This document shows, in pieces, positions 16,028-25,682 of a stretch of DNA of 64,000 nucleotides. How positions within the stretch are numbered: position 1 is the first letter of the stretch; every line of letters starts with the position of its first letter. The notes under the pieces are model-generated. The model saw only the letters and a list, made by a program, of their open reading frames with translations. It was not told where the DNA came from and made no database searches. Source of the stretch: VXYL01 sp965243095 (GTDB lineage: Bacteria > Pseudomonadota > Gammaproteobacteria > Pseudomonadales > Azotimanducaceae); the NCBI GenBank assembly GCA_965243095.1, contig OZ251530.1:2294001-2358000 (forward strand), in the 5' to 3' direction. The position numbers and the translations under genes are program-made.

Positions 16028-19000
16028 TTACGGTCTTGCGGTGGCGGAGAGGTTCGAGAGGTGGCCGGCGGGGCTTTCCAGCAGGCTCATGACGGTAAGG
16101 GGGTTGTCGAACGCCACCGTCAGGCGCCATTTGCCGTGACCATCGCCTAGTGCGCCCTCCAAGCCTTCGCCGCCGTCTTCGAGTTGCGCGGCGGTGAGCG
16201 TCAGCGCCTCGCCTGCGGGCACGGTGACGGTTAGCGGTTTCGACGCCGCGCCAGCGTCGTCCACGCCGGTGATGGTCGCCATCGCAGGTTCGTCGCCGTT
16301 GTTGGCCAGGCGGAGGAGGCTGCGCTGTTCGTCGCTGGATGCCGGGTGGAACGCCGCCACTCGCGCCGCGCCGTCCGCCACCGGCGCGGTTTCGTGCAGG
16401 CTGGTCACGAAGCCGTCGGCGTGGCGGGCGTAGGTTGCCGCGGCCAGCGGGAGATCGCTGCTTTGCAGTTCCAAGCGCCACGCGCCCTTCGTGGGCGCGC
16501 CGACGCCGGCCGCTAGGCCCTTCTTGGCGTTGCCGTTTTCCAGGTCGTCCGAGTTGAAGTGCATCGTCGCCCGTGCGGCGAGTTGCAGCCGGACGGGGCC
16601 GGCGCGGACGCCGGCGTCGTCCACGGCTTCGATGTCCACCATGCCATCCGTCGCGGTCATGTTGGCCACGCGGGCGAAGCCCTCGCGGCCGGCCGAGTTG
16701 GTCGCGGACGGGAACAGCGGCAGCCGCAGCATTTCGCCCGCGGCCGCGCGGAGCGGGGGCGAGGACAGGTTCGAGAGGTGCCCGGACGAGCTTTCGAGGA
16801 ACGTGGAAGCCGAGAGCGGCCACGGCGCATGTACGCGCAGGCGCCACTTGCCGGCGCCGTTGCTCAAGCCCGATCCGGCGGCGCCCCGCGACCGCTCCAG
16901 TTGCCCCGCCCTCAACACCAGCGGGGCGTTCGGGGGCGCCATGAAGCCGGAGGCGAAGCGGCCGCGGCCGGCGTCGTCCACGCCCCACACGGACATCCGC
17001 GCGGACTCGGCGCCCGGGTTGAACACGCGCAGCGAACTGCGCTGCACGCGGTTGCTCGCCGGGTTGAAGAGGAACGCCGAGAGCGAATCCCCTGTGCGCG
17101 GCAACTCGGCGTGGGCGGCGGTGAGGAAACCGTCCGGCGTGCGCATGTACGCCAGAACCTCGATGTCGAGCGCCGACCACAGAAGCAGCCGCCAGCTTCC
17201 CCGCGTCGGGGGGCCGATGCCTTCGGCCAGCCCCATCTCGGCGTTGCCGTTCTCCAGGTCCGCCGAGTCGAACTGCGCGGCCGCGCCAGCGGCCAGCGAC
17301 AGCGTCGCCGGGCCGGACATCTGCCCGGCCTCGTCCACCGCCTCCACCAGCACCGCGCCGTCCCTGTCCGTGCGGTTCAGCACACGCACCACGCCGCTGC
17401 GCCCCGAGGCGTCCGCCGCCGAGGGGAACAGCGGCACGGCCCAGCCGAACACCACCGCCGCGCCGGCCTCGCGCAGCGCCGGGATGTGCGTGTCCAGCGC
17501 CGCCGCGCCCAGCGGATTGCCGCGCAGGCCCAGCGCGCCGCCGTCCGCGAGCCTCGGGTGCCCGGCCAACCGCGACACGTCCGCCAAGCGGTTCCAGCCC
17601 AAGCGCAGCCACGACAGGCGCGGCAAACCGCGCAGCGGCGAGGCGTCCGCGATGCGGTTGCGCGAAAGGTCCAGCCGCGTCAGCGCCCGCAAGCCCGCGA
17701 GCGCCGAGACGTCCGCCACCATGTTGTTCGGCAGCCACAGCCGCCGCAGCGCCGAGAGCCCCGCCAGCGGCGAGATGTCGGCGATGCGGTTGTCGCCCAG
17801 ATGCAGGTAGATCAGCGCGCCCAAGGCCGACAGCGCCGAGATGTCCGACAGGTCGTTGCCGTCCAGCCACAACTGCTCGAGGGCCGTCAGCGTCGAGAGC
17901 GCCGAGATGTCGTCAAAGCTGTTGCCGGAGAGCGTCAGCGCCTCCAATCCGGTCAGCCCGGAAAGCGACGACAGGTCGCGGATCGCGTTGCCGCCCAGCA
18001 GCAGCGTGCGCAGGCCGGTCAGCCGCGACAGGCCGGAAACATCCACCAAGGCGTTGTCCGACAAATCCAGATAGGTCAGCGACGGCAGCCCGGCCAGCGG
18101 CGACAGGTCCAGCGGCTCGCCCCCGGCCGCCGGCGCGTTGCCGGACAGCGTGAGCCACTCCAGGTTCGACGCCGCCTCCAGACCCGCCAGCGAAGCCACC
18201 CCGAAGCCGTCCACGCTCAAGGACGTGAGCCCGCGCAGATCCGCTTCCGTCACGGACCCGGGCGCTTTCCCCAGCGCCTGCTCCACCGCCCGCCGCAGCC
18301 CCGGGTCCGACAATGGCGCGAGCGGCCCGCCGCCCCCGCCCTGCTCCTCTTCCTCCTCCACCGTCCCGTCGTCGTCCGCTATCGTCCCCACGCCGGTGGC
18401 GAACGCAACGATCGCCCCGTCCGCGTTGCGGATGGGCGTCCCGGACGGAACCGGGTCGAAGATCGACAACTCCACCGTCTCGTCGGGTTCGACCGTCGAG
18501 TCTCCCCGCACCGCCACCGCAATCGTCTTGCTCGTCTCGCCGGCGGCGAAAGTCAGGGTCCCGGACCCCCCCGTGTAGTCGGTTCCCGACGTCGCAGTGC
18601 CGCCGGGCGTCGACCAGTCCACCGTCACCTGCCCCGTGCTCGCCGGCGACAGCCTCACCGTGAACACCAGTTGCGTCGTCCCGGAATCCCCCTCCGCCAC
18701 GCGCGGCGAATCGATCGTCAGCGTCGGCCTGTCGTCGTCGACGATGAGCCCGTTCGCCAGCCTCCCGCTCAACTGCGCGAGGGCGAACCCGGACGGCGCG
18801 GGGTTGCTCAACTGCAAACCGATGCCCTCGTCCGGCTCCATGTCGGTGTCGCCGTTCACCGTCGCGGAGATGGTCTTGCTCGTCTCGCCCGGCGCGAAGG
18901 TCAGCGTACCGGACGGAATCGCCGCGTGGTCCACTCCAGCGGTCGCCGACCCGGACATCGCGTAGGCGTAGTCCACCGTTGCCTGAACCGATGCGGGCGG

Positions 19001-20266
19001 GGCCAGGGTCACGGTGAAGGTCATCGGCGTCGGGCCGCTGTCGCCCTCCACCACCCGCGGCGAGTCGATCGAGAAGATCCCCGTGTCGTCGTCGTCCACC
19101 GCCATCCGCACGCTGAAGATGGCAAGCGTCGTCGGGTAGGTGCCGGCGCAGCCGGTGGTCACCGTGTGGCTGATCGTCACCGTCTCGTCCACGACGTTGT
19201 CGTCCTCCACGGCGGTCGCCGTTACCAACACCGACGTGCTCGACCAGTTCGTGGAGGTGAAACTGAACTGCGCTGGCGACACGGTGACGGCCGGGTTGTC
19301 GGAGGCGATCCCTACCGTCACGCCGCCGGTGCAGCCAGCGCCCGGATCAATGTTCGGTTCGATGCGGTAGAACCCGGCGTAGCCCTCCTCCACCGCCATG
19401 TCGTACACTGGTGAGGCTGAGCTGCCGGGGCCAAAATCCAACTCCGGAAGCCATGCTACGGGGACCGTCCCGGTGGTGAGGGCCGTGCCGCCCGTATGGG
19501 CGGCCGCCAGCACCCGCACCGCCAGATTGGCGGCGGCCGATATGTCGGCCGTCGACGCCAGCGTCAGGGTCGCCGACGTGTCGCCGCTGGACACGCTGGA
19601 CACGCTGTTGACCGTGACGCCGGTCATCGTCGTCACCAGCTCGAAGCTCGACGCCGTCACCCCGCTCCCGAACGTCACGCCGGTCAGCGCCACCGTGACG
19701 GTGGCGGCGTTGAGGTTGTTCTCGTGCAGGATCGCCGGAGAAGTGGACGAAATCGACGCCGCGCTGCCAATGACCTTGTGGGCGGGCTGAGCGGGCAGGG
19801 CGGCATGGTTGCGGTTGATGGCGTTGCTGCCGATGTCCGTCCAAGTGGGGCCGGAGATCGAGTTCGCCGGAATGGAGACGCCATCGGTGTCGAAATCGTC
19901 CGCGGTCACCGTGTACGTGAAGTCGACGAACGTCTGCGTATGATTTGATATTGTGAGTACCGTCCCCGCCTGTCGTGTGACGCCGCCGATGTTGAGAGAC
20001 ATCCTGCCGTCGTTGAAGGCCCCGCCATGCACATTCGCGACACCGCCGCTGAGGCCGCCGAGCCGGACGACGATCGCCTCTCCGGCGACGTAGTGCGTGC
20101 CGTTGGCCGGGGTCGAGGTGATGGACACCGTCACCTGCGCCGCGGCCGGCGCGGCGACGAGGGCGAGGAGCGGCGCGGCGAGGACGGCGCACAGGCGCGC
20201 CGCGCGGACGAGCCGGCCCGTCATGCCGGACGCGCGGGGGGGGGGGGGGGGGGGGATTTCTCTCAT
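16028..20266 (-). CDS. Giant secreted Calx-beta/LRR protein, copy 2 (phase ON)
   Basis: 1412 residues from ATG 20266 (MREI then PPPPPP), with AGGA 5 nt upstream; the 20-C tract keeps the frame. Order: poly-Pro, signal peptide (about 20-50, ending APAAAQ), a beta-rich N-terminal region related to that of copy 4 (about 50-390), two Calx-beta-like domains (about 395-625; SGTLTFAPGETSKTI and YTGGSGTLTFAAGETSKTI), an acidic EEEEEQGGGGG linker, LRRs (about 677-925, LTYLDLSDNALVDVSGLSRL type), then four tandem beta modules (about 940-1412). No C-terminal anchor is visible. Sec export is predicted; final location and ligand are unknown. The C-terminal half is nearly the same as in the other four copies. 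Confidence 0.85.
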   Translation of the reverse strand: MREIPPPPPPRASGMTGRLVRAARLCAVLAAPLLALVAAPAAAQVTVSITSTPANGTHYVAGEAIVVRLGGLSGGVANVHGGAFNDGRMSLNIGGVTRQAGTVLTISNHTQTFVDFTYTVTADDFDTDGVSIPANSISGPTWTDIGSNAINRNHAALPAQPAHKVIGSAASISSTSPAILHENNLNAATVTVALTGVTFGSGVTASSFELVTTMTGVTVNSVSSVSSGDTSATLTLASTADISAAANLAVRVLAAAHTGGTALTTGTVPVAWLPELDFGPGSSASPVYDMAVEEGYAGFYRIEPNIDPGAGCTGGVTVGIASDNPAVTVSPAQFSFTSTNWSSTSVLVTATAVEDDNVVDETVTISHTVTTGCAGTYPTTLAIFSVRMAVDDDDTGIFSIDSPRVVEGDSGPTPMTFTVTLAPPASVQATVDYAYAMSGSATAGVDHAAIPSGTLTFAPGETSKTISATVNGDTDMEPDEGIGLQLSNPAPSGFALAQLSGRLANGLIVDDDRPTLTIDSPRVAEGDSGTTQLVFTVRLSPASTGQVTVDWSTPGGTATSGTDYTGGSGTLTFAAGETSKTIAVAVRGDSTVEPDETVELSIFDPVPSGTPIRNADGAIVAFATGVGTIADDDGTVEEEEEQGGGGGPLAPLSDPGLRRAVEQALGKAPGSVTEADLRGLTSLSVDGFGVASLAGLEAASNLEWLTLSGNAPAAGGEPLDLSPLAGLPSLTYLDLSDNALVDVSGLSRLTGLRTLLLGGNAIRDLSSLSGLTGLEALTLSGNSFDDISALSTLTALEQLWLDGNDLSDISALSALGALIYLHLGDNRIADISPLAGLSALRRLWLPNNMVADVSALAGLRALTRLDLSRNRIADASPLRGLPRLSWLRLGWNRLADVSRLAGHPRLADGGALGLRGNPLGAAALDTHIPALREAGAAVVFGWAVPLFPSAADASGRSGVVRVLNRTDRDGAVLVEAVDEAGQMSGPATLSLAAGAAAQFDSADLENGNAEMGLAEGIGPPTRGSWRLLLWSALDIEVLAYMRTPDGFLTAAHAELPRTGDSLSAFLFNPASNRVQRSSLRVFNPGAESARMSVWGVDDAGRGRFASGFMAPPNAPLVLRAGQLERSRGAAGSGLSNGAGKWRLRVHAPWPLSASTFLESSSGHLSNLSSPPLRAAAGEMLRLPLFPSATNSAGREGFARVANMTATDGMVDIEAVDDAGVRAGPVRLQLAARATMHFNSDDLENGNAKKGLAAGVGAPTKGAWRLELQSSDLPLAAATYARHADGFVTSLHETAPVADGAARVAAFHPASSDEQRSLLRLANNGDEPAMATITGVDDAGAASKPLTVTVPAGEALTLTAAQLEDGGEGLEGALGDGHGKWRLTVAFDNPLTVMSLLESPAGHLSNLSATARP
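20236..20255 (-). repeat. Poly-C(20) tract in the 5' coding region of copy 2
   Basis: Twenty G on the plus strand at codons 4-11 of copy 2. The tract encodes the six-proline run before RASGMTGR. At this length the start codon, tract and signal peptide share one frame (ON); gain or loss of one base would switch it off. Confidence 0.92.
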
Positions 20267-20347
20267 CACGATCCTCATCATCGGTCGTTCGCTCCTCATC
20301 GCCCGCGGGCCGGAAAACAGCGTTCCCGCATCGACGATTTGCCGTCC

Positions 20348-20353
20348 ATTATA
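20348..20353 (-). promoter_or_regulatory. Candidate -10 box for giant LRR gene 2
   Basis: The minus strand reads GGCTATAATGG, a consensus TATAAT about 80 nt upstream of ATG 20266. No convincing -35 hexamer lies 16-18 nt upstream, so an activator or a weak -35 is possible. Confidence 0.45.
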
Positions 20354-20492
20354 GCCCATTACGCGACCTCCATCGCATCGGGCGTTGCCCAGCGTCGTCA
20401 CCGCTGTTGCGGGAACCCCGCGGCTAACAGGGTGCTAAAGCAAGAAACGTGCTACCGTAACGCATTGTTGGAATCCGCACGGAAGTCCTCCG

Positions 20493-20768
20493 ATGTCGAA
20501 GTCGCCAATATCCGGCATTGAACGTACGCCCGGCGTCTGCGGGGGCGACGCCTGTGTCGCGTACACTCGGATTCCCGTTTGGGCGCTCGTTCGCGCCCGC
20601 CAGCTAGGCGTCAGCGACGACGAAATCCTTGCGGACTATCCGGCTCTGAGCCACCACGATATCGACAACGCTTGGGCCTATTACAAGCTGCACCAAGCCG
20701 AGATAGAGCGGCAAATCGCAAGCAACGAATGCTTGGGGCTGCCAGAAGAAGCTGCCGCGGGACGTTAG
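20493..20768 (+). CDS. DUF433 antitoxin-like protein
   Basis: 91 residues with the full DUF433 pattern: GGDACVAYTRIPVWALVRARQLG, then SDDEILADYPALSHHDIDNAWAYY. The N-terminus carries the typical pre-motif (GIERTPGVCGG). It is probably a helix-turn-helix antitoxin that represses its own promoter and binds the DUF5615 PIN-like protein encoded 18 nt downstream. The module sits between giant genes 2 and 3 on the opposite strand. Confidence 0.83.
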   Translation: MSKSPISGIERTPGVCGGDACVAYTRIPVWALVRARQLGVSDDEILADYPALSHHDIDNAWAYYKLHQAEIERQIASNECLGLPEEAAAGR

Positions 20769-20786
20769 CAAGGAGCAAGGAGAACC

Positions 20787-21148
20787 ATGATCAAAGAAAA
20801 CCGTCCACACCGTTTATACGCCGATGAGAACTTCCCGCAACGCGCTGTCCAAGAGTTGCGAGCATTAGGCCACGATGTCCTCACTTTACGGGAGGATGGC
20901 AAGGCGGGGCGGGGATACCCTGATGACCGTGTGCTCCGAGACGCGGCCACTTCAGGCCGGGTTCTATTGACCCACGACCGGAGGGATTTTGGTCGCCTCC
21001 ACGAGGCGAGATTCCCCACCGGGGGATCGTCCTCTGCACGCAAGACCGCGACCACAAGCGCTTGGCGGCCAACATCCACACTGCTCTTTCGAGCAAGCGG
21101 ACGATGGACGGCGAGGTGGTCAACGTGTATCGGCCGGTGAAGGAGTAA
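20787..21148 (+). pseudogene. DUF5615 PIN-like toxin, frameshifted
   Basis: Starts at ATG 20787 with GGAG upstream. The first 75 residues match DUF5615: RLYADENFP (acidic nuclease-type Asp), AVQELRALGHDVLTL, DDRVLRDAATSGRVLLTHDRRDFGRL. At 21014-21017 the run TTCCCC appears one C short: the continuation HRGIVLCTQDRDH to NVYRPVKE is perfect in the next frame, ending at TAA 21146-21148. As sequenced, the protein has a garbled C-terminus and stops at 21140. This is either true inactivation of a toxin or a homopolymer error; the antitoxin remains intact. Confidence 0.78.
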
Positions 21149-21235
21149 CGCACGGAACAGCGGCCGCTGGCGTACCTCGCCGGCGAAAGCGGCTTGCTTC
21201 CTCCCGCCGAACCGCCACGGCCCGGTCGGGCTTTG

Positions 21236-24200
21236 CTATGGTCTTGCGGTGGCGGAGAGGTTGGAGAGGTGGCCGGCGGGGCTTTCCATGAGGCTCATGA
21301 CGGTGAGGGGGTTGTCGAACTCCACTGTCAGGCGCCATTTTCCGTCGCCGTCGCCCAGCGCGCCTTCCAAGCCTTCGTCGCCGTCTTCGAGTTGCGCGGC
21401 GGTGAGCGTCAGCGCTTCGCCCGCCGGCACGGTGGCGGTTAGCGGTTCCGACGCCGCGCCGGCGTCGTCCATGCCGGTGATGGTGGCCATCGCCGGCTCG
21501 TCGCCGTTGTTCGCCAAGCGCAGGAGGCTGCGCTGTTCGTCGCTGGACGCCGGGTGGAACACGGCCACCCGCGCCGCGTCCTCGGACGCCGGCGCGGTCT
21601 CGTGCAGGCTGGTCACGAAGCCGTCGGCGTGGCGGGCGTAGCTTGCCGCGGCGAACGCGAGGGTGCCGCTTTGCAGCTCCAGACGCCATGTGCCTTTCGT
21701 CGGTGCGCCGACGCCGGATGCCAAGCCCTTCTTGGCGTTGCCGTTTTCCAAGTCGTCGGAGTTGAAGTGCATCGTCGCCCGCGCCGCGAGTTGCAGCCGG
21801 ACGGGGCCGGCGCGGACGCCGGCGTCGTCCACGGCTTCGATGTCCACCATGCCTTCCGTCGCGGTCATGTTGGCCACGCGGACGAAGCCCTCGCGGCCGG
21901 CCGGATTCGACGCCGCTGGGAACAGCGGCAGCCGCAGCGTCTCGCCCGCGGCCGCGCGCACCGGCGGCGGCGACAGGTTCGGAAGGTGCCCGGACGGGCT
22001 TTCGAGGAACGTGGAAGCGGACAGCGGCCACGGCGCGGCCACGCGCAGGCGCCACTTGCCGGCGCCGTTGCCGAGTCCCGCGCCGGCGGCACCCCGGGAC
22101 CGCTCCAGCCGCCCCGCCCTCAACACCAGCGGGGCGTTCGGCGGCGCCATGAAGCCGGAGGCGAAGCGGCCGCGGCCGGCGTCGTCCACGCCCCACACGG
22201 ACATCCGCGCGGCCTCGGCGCCCGGGTTGAACACGCGCAACGAGCTGCGCTGCATGTGGTTGCTCGCCGGGTTGAAGAGGAACGCCGAGAGCGAATCGCC
22301 GGTGCGCGGCAACTCGGCGTGGGCGGCGGTGAGGAAGCCGTCCGGGGTGCGCATGTACGCAAGAACCTCGATGTCGAGAACCGACCACAAGAGCAGCCGC
22401 CAATTCCCCTGCGTCGGCGGGCCGATGCCTTCGGTCAGTCCCATCTCCGCGTTGCCGCTCTCCAAGTCCGCTGAATCGAACTGCGCGGCCGCGCCGGCGG
22501 CCAGCGCCAGCGTCGCCGGGCCGGCGGTCTGGCCGGCTTCGTCCACCGCCTCCACCAGCACCGCGCCGTCCATGTCCGAGCGGTTCAACACCCGCACCAC
22601 GCCGGTGCGCCCGGCCGCGTCCGCCGTTGACGGGAACAGCGGCACGGCCCAGCCGAACACCACCACCCCGCCGGCCTCGCGCAGCGCCGGAATGTGCGTG
22701 GCCAGCGCCGCCGCGCCCAGCGGATTGCCGCGCAGCCCCAGCGCGCCGCCGTCCGCGAGCCTCGGGTGCCCGGCCAGCCGCGACACGCCCGCCAGCCGGT
22801 TCCAGCCCAGACGCAGCCACGACAGCCGCGGCAGCCCGCGCAGCGGCGAAGCGTCCGCGATGCGGTTGCGCGAGAGATCCAGCCGCGTCAGCGCCCGCAA
22901 TCCCGCGAGCGCCGAGACGTCCGCCACCATGTTGTTCGGCAGCCACAGCCGCCGCAGATCCGAGAGCCTCGCCAGCGGCGAGATGTCCGCGATCTGGTTG
23001 TCGCCCAGATGCAAGTAGATCAGCGCGCCCAGCGCCGACAGCGCCGAGATGTCCGACAGGTCGTTGCCGTCCAGCCACAACTGCTCAAGGGCCGTCAGCG
23101 TCGAAAGCGCCGCGACGTCCGCGAGGCCGTTGCCGGAGAGCGTCAGCGCCTCCAATCCGGTCAACCCGGAAAGTGGCGACAGGTCGCGGATCGCGTTGCC
23201 GCCCAGCAGCAGCGTGCGCAAGCCGGTCAGCCGCGACAGGTCGGAAATGCCCACCAGGGCGTTGTCCGACAAGTCCAGATAGGTCAGCGACGGCAGCCCC
23301 GCCAGCGGCGACAGGTCCAGCGGATCGTCCCCGGCCGCCGGCGCGTTGCCGGAGAGCGTCAGCCACTCCAGATTCGACGCCGCCTCCAGACCCGCCAGCG
23401 AAGTCACCCCGAAGCCATCCGCGTTCAAGGACGTGAGCTCGCGCAGATCCGCTTCCGTCACCGACCCGGGCGCCCTGCCCAGCGCCTGCGCCACCGCCCG
23501 TTGCAGCCCCGGGTCCGGCAACGACGCGAGCGGCCCGCCACCGCCGCCGCCACCGCCCTGTCCATCTTCCTCCTCCTCCGGCGGCGGCGCCGGCTCGGCA
23601 ACGCCGGCGATGCGGCGAACGCGGTGGTTGTCGGTGTCCGAGAAGTAGATGTATCTGCTGGCACTGTCCACCGCAATACCTTGGGGGTTGTTGAGTTCCG
23701 CCGCGATGGCCGGACCGACGTCGCCGCTGAAGCCGGCCGTCCCCGTGCCGGCGATTGTCGAGATGTTCCCTGATGCGTCCACCCGGCGGATGCGGTTGTT
23801 GTCCGAGTCCGTAATGTAGAGGTTGCCGGCGCCGTCCAGCGCAACACCTAGGGGGTCATCGAGTTCCGCCACGGCGGCCGCGCCGCCGTCGCCGCTGAAG
23901 CCGGCCGTCCCCGCGCCGGCGACCGTCGAAATGTTCCCCGATGCGTCCACCCGGCGGATGCGGTGATTGCTCTGGTCCGCAATGTAGAGGTTGCCGGCGC
24001 CGTCCAGCGCAACACCTATGGGGTCATTGAGCATCGCCGCGGTGGCTTGACCGCCGTCGCCGCTGAAGCCGCTTGTCCCCGTGCCGGCGACCGTCGAGAT
24101 GTTCCCTGATGCGTCCACCCGGCGGATGCGGTGGTTTTGGTTGTCGGCGATGTAGAGGTTGCCGGCGCCGTCCACCGCAATATCCAAGGGGAAACTGAAC

Positions 24201-25639
24201 TGTGCCGCGGTGGCTTGGCCGCCGTCGCCGCCGAAGCTGCTCGTCCCCGTGCCGGCAACCGTCGAGATGACCCCCAATGGGTTCACCCGGCGGATGCGGT
24301 GGTTGCCCGCGTCCGCAATGTAGAGGTTGCCGGCTCTGTCCAACGCAACCCCAGTGGCGCCGAAGATTTGCGCCGCGGTGGCCTGGCCGCCATCGCCACT
24401 GAAGCTGCCCCCGCCCGTGCCGGCGAATGTCGAGATGTTCCCCGATGCGTCCACCCGGCGGATGCGGTGGTTGAACCTGTCCGCAATGTAGAGGTTGTCG
24501 GCGCTGTCCAGCGTCACCCCGTCAGGGGAGTGGAGTCGTGCCAAGGTGGCTGCGCCGCCATCGCCGCTGGAGCCAACTGTCCCCGTGCCGGCGACCGTGT
24601 CGATCCATGGCGCGACCGTCTGCCCCGCCGCCAGCGTCGTGACCTCCACGCCTTGGATGCCCGGGTCGGCGGAGGAGTCGTAGCACGACATGCCCCCCGA
24701 CTGGGTGCAGACCGTCACGACATAGCGCGTGCTCGCGTTCCTGCCGCCGATATGCGATGAAGGGCCGCTGTTCGCCATCTCTCCACTCGACACGTCCACG
24801 GTCAGCCCCGAAGCGACCTCCTGCGCGAACACGTAAACCGTGGCGTCGGCGCTCCCCGTCCAGCCGCCGGCCCACCCCACGGTGAAGCCGGTCGCGGTCG
24901 CGCCCGCCGCGGCCACGGACGTCGGCGCCGCGGCGGACGGAATCCAAGTCAACGCCCCGCTGCAGCCCGACTCGGTACCGGTGACGCAGAGGGTTCCGCC
25001 CGATGCGCCGGTGTGAACGACCAGCACGCGATCCGCGGTGCGCGCGTGAATCGCCGTCCCCTCGCTCGTCGTGAGGGCGGTTTGAGTGCCCGACCGCGTA
25101 TAGCCGGCCGTGGACGACCAGTAACTCGAGTCCATGGCGAACCGGGCGACCACGGACGCCGGCGGGCCGTCCTCGACGACCACGGCGACGAGGCCCGTCG
25201 CCGAGACGGACGCCATACCGTTCGTGGGGCAGGTGGGGGCAGAATAGTCGGAAGTTCGAACACGCATCTCCCATCCACGATCCGCGCCGACCCGGAGGAA
25301 GCAGAACCACCGCCTCGGATTCACGCCGGGTATCTCCACGCTGTTTCCCGTATAGGTCGTCGGACCGTTCCCGGAACCGGCAACGCTCCACCCGCTGGAC
25401 CCGAACGCCTGGTTGATCCGCACCGGCGACGACGAGGACGGCTGAACCGCCGCATGGGCGTCGAGCAACGACACCGCCTGCGCCGCCGCCGGTACCGCGA
25501 CCAGGGCGAGGAGCGGCGCGACGAGGACGGCGCACAAGCGCGCCGCGCGCGAGAGGGGACTCCGGCCCGTCATGCCGGACGTGCGGGGGGGGGGGCGATG
25601 CTTCCGCTCTTCATCCTGTCTCCTTCCAGTCTCGGTCAT
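21236..25639 (-). CDS. Giant secreted NHL-LRR protein, copy 3 (phase-OFF from canonical start)
   Basis: The open frame gives 1467 residues from ATG 25639, but the start resembling the paralogues is ATG 25614, preceded by AGGAGACAGG. From there the 11-C tract leads to TGA at 25570-25572 after 14 codons, so the copy is OFF; lengths 9 or 12 would be ON. After the tract: MTGR, signal peptide (ending AVPAAAQ), an N-terminal region with an Fn3-like segment (about 270-345), six NHL-type repeats (about 347-680), acidic and Gly linkers, LRRs (about 735-975), and four beta modules (about 990-1467). An internal ATG after the tract (MTGRSPLSRAAR) could give low-level in-frame translation. Its NHL half resembles copy 1 and its C-terminal half resembles all copies. 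Confidence 0.82.
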   Translation of the reverse strand: MTETGRRQDEERKHRPPPRTSGMTGRSPLSRAARLCAVLVAPLLALVAVPAAAQAVSLLDAHAAVQPSSSSPVRINQAFGSSGWSVAGSGNGPTTYTGNSVEIPGVNPRRWFCFLRVGADRGWEMRVRTSDYSAPTCPTNGMASVSATGLVAVVVEDGPPASVVARFAMDSSYWSSTAGYTRSGTQTALTTSEGTAIHARTADRVLVVHTGASGGTLCVTGTESGCSGALTWIPSAAAPTSVAAAGATATGFTVGWAGGWTGSADATVYVFAQEVASGLTVDVSSGEMANSGPSSHIGGRNASTRYVVTVCTQSGGMSCYDSSADPGIQGVEVTTLAAGQTVAPWIDTVAGTGTVGSSGDGGAATLARLHSPDGVTLDSADNLYIADRFNHRIRRVDASGNISTFAGTGGGSFSGDGGQATAAQIFGATGVALDRAGNLYIADAGNHRIRRVNPLGVISTVAGTGTSSFGGDGGQATAAQFSFPLDIAVDGAGNLYIADNQNHRIRRVDASGNISTVAGTGTSGFSGDGGQATAAMLNDPIGVALDGAGNLYIADQSNHRIRRVDASGNISTVAGAGTAGFSGDGGAAAVAELDDPLGVALDGAGNLYITDSDNNRIRRVDASGNISTIAGTGTAGFSGDVGPAIAAELNNPQGIAVDSASRYIYFSDTDNHRVRRIAGVAEPAPPPEEEEDGQGGGGGGGGPLASLPDPGLQRAVAQALGRAPGSVTEADLRELTSLNADGFGVTSLAGLEAASNLEWLTLSGNAPAAGDDPLDLSPLAGLPSLTYLDLSDNALVGISDLSRLTGLRTLLLGGNAIRDLSPLSGLTGLEALTLSGNGLADVAALSTLTALEQLWLDGNDLSDISALSALGALIYLHLGDNQIADISPLARLSDLRRLWLPNNMVADVSALAGLRALTRLDLSRNRIADASPLRGLPRLSWLRLGWNRLAGVSRLAGHPRLADGGALGLRGNPLGAAALATHIPALREAGGVVVFGWAVPLFPSTADAAGRTGVVRVLNRSDMDGAVLVEAVDEAGQTAGPATLALAAGAAAQFDSADLESGNAEMGLTEGIGPPTQGNWRLLLWSVLDIEVLAYMRTPDGFLTAAHAELPRTGDSLSAFLFNPASNHMQRSSLRVFNPGAEAARMSVWGVDDAGRGRFASGFMAPPNAPLVLRAGRLERSRGAAGAGLGNGAGKWRLRVAAPWPLSASTFLESPSGHLPNLSPPPVRAAAGETLRLPLFPAASNPAGREGFVRVANMTATEGMVDIEAVDDAGVRAGPVRLQLAARATMHFNSDDLENGNAKKGLASGVGAPTKGTWRLELQSGTLAFAAASYARHADGFVTSLHETAPASEDAARVAVFHPASSDEQRSLLRLANNGDEPAMATITGMDDAGAASEPLTATVPAGEALTLTAAQLEDGDEGLEGALGDGDGKWRLTVEFDNPLTVMSLMESPAGHLSNLSATARP
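25585..25595 (-). repeat. Poly-C(11) tract in the 5' coding region of copy 3
   Basis: Eleven G on the plus strand, after ATG-AAG-AGC-GGA-AGC-ATC-G on the coding strand. The ATG at 25614 is in frame with the signal peptide only when the tract length is a multiple of three (9, 12), so at 11 it is OFF. Confidence 0.9.
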
Positions 25640-25682
25640 GCAGCACTTCGGAGGTGAACTCTACACGAGACGCCGGGCCGGC

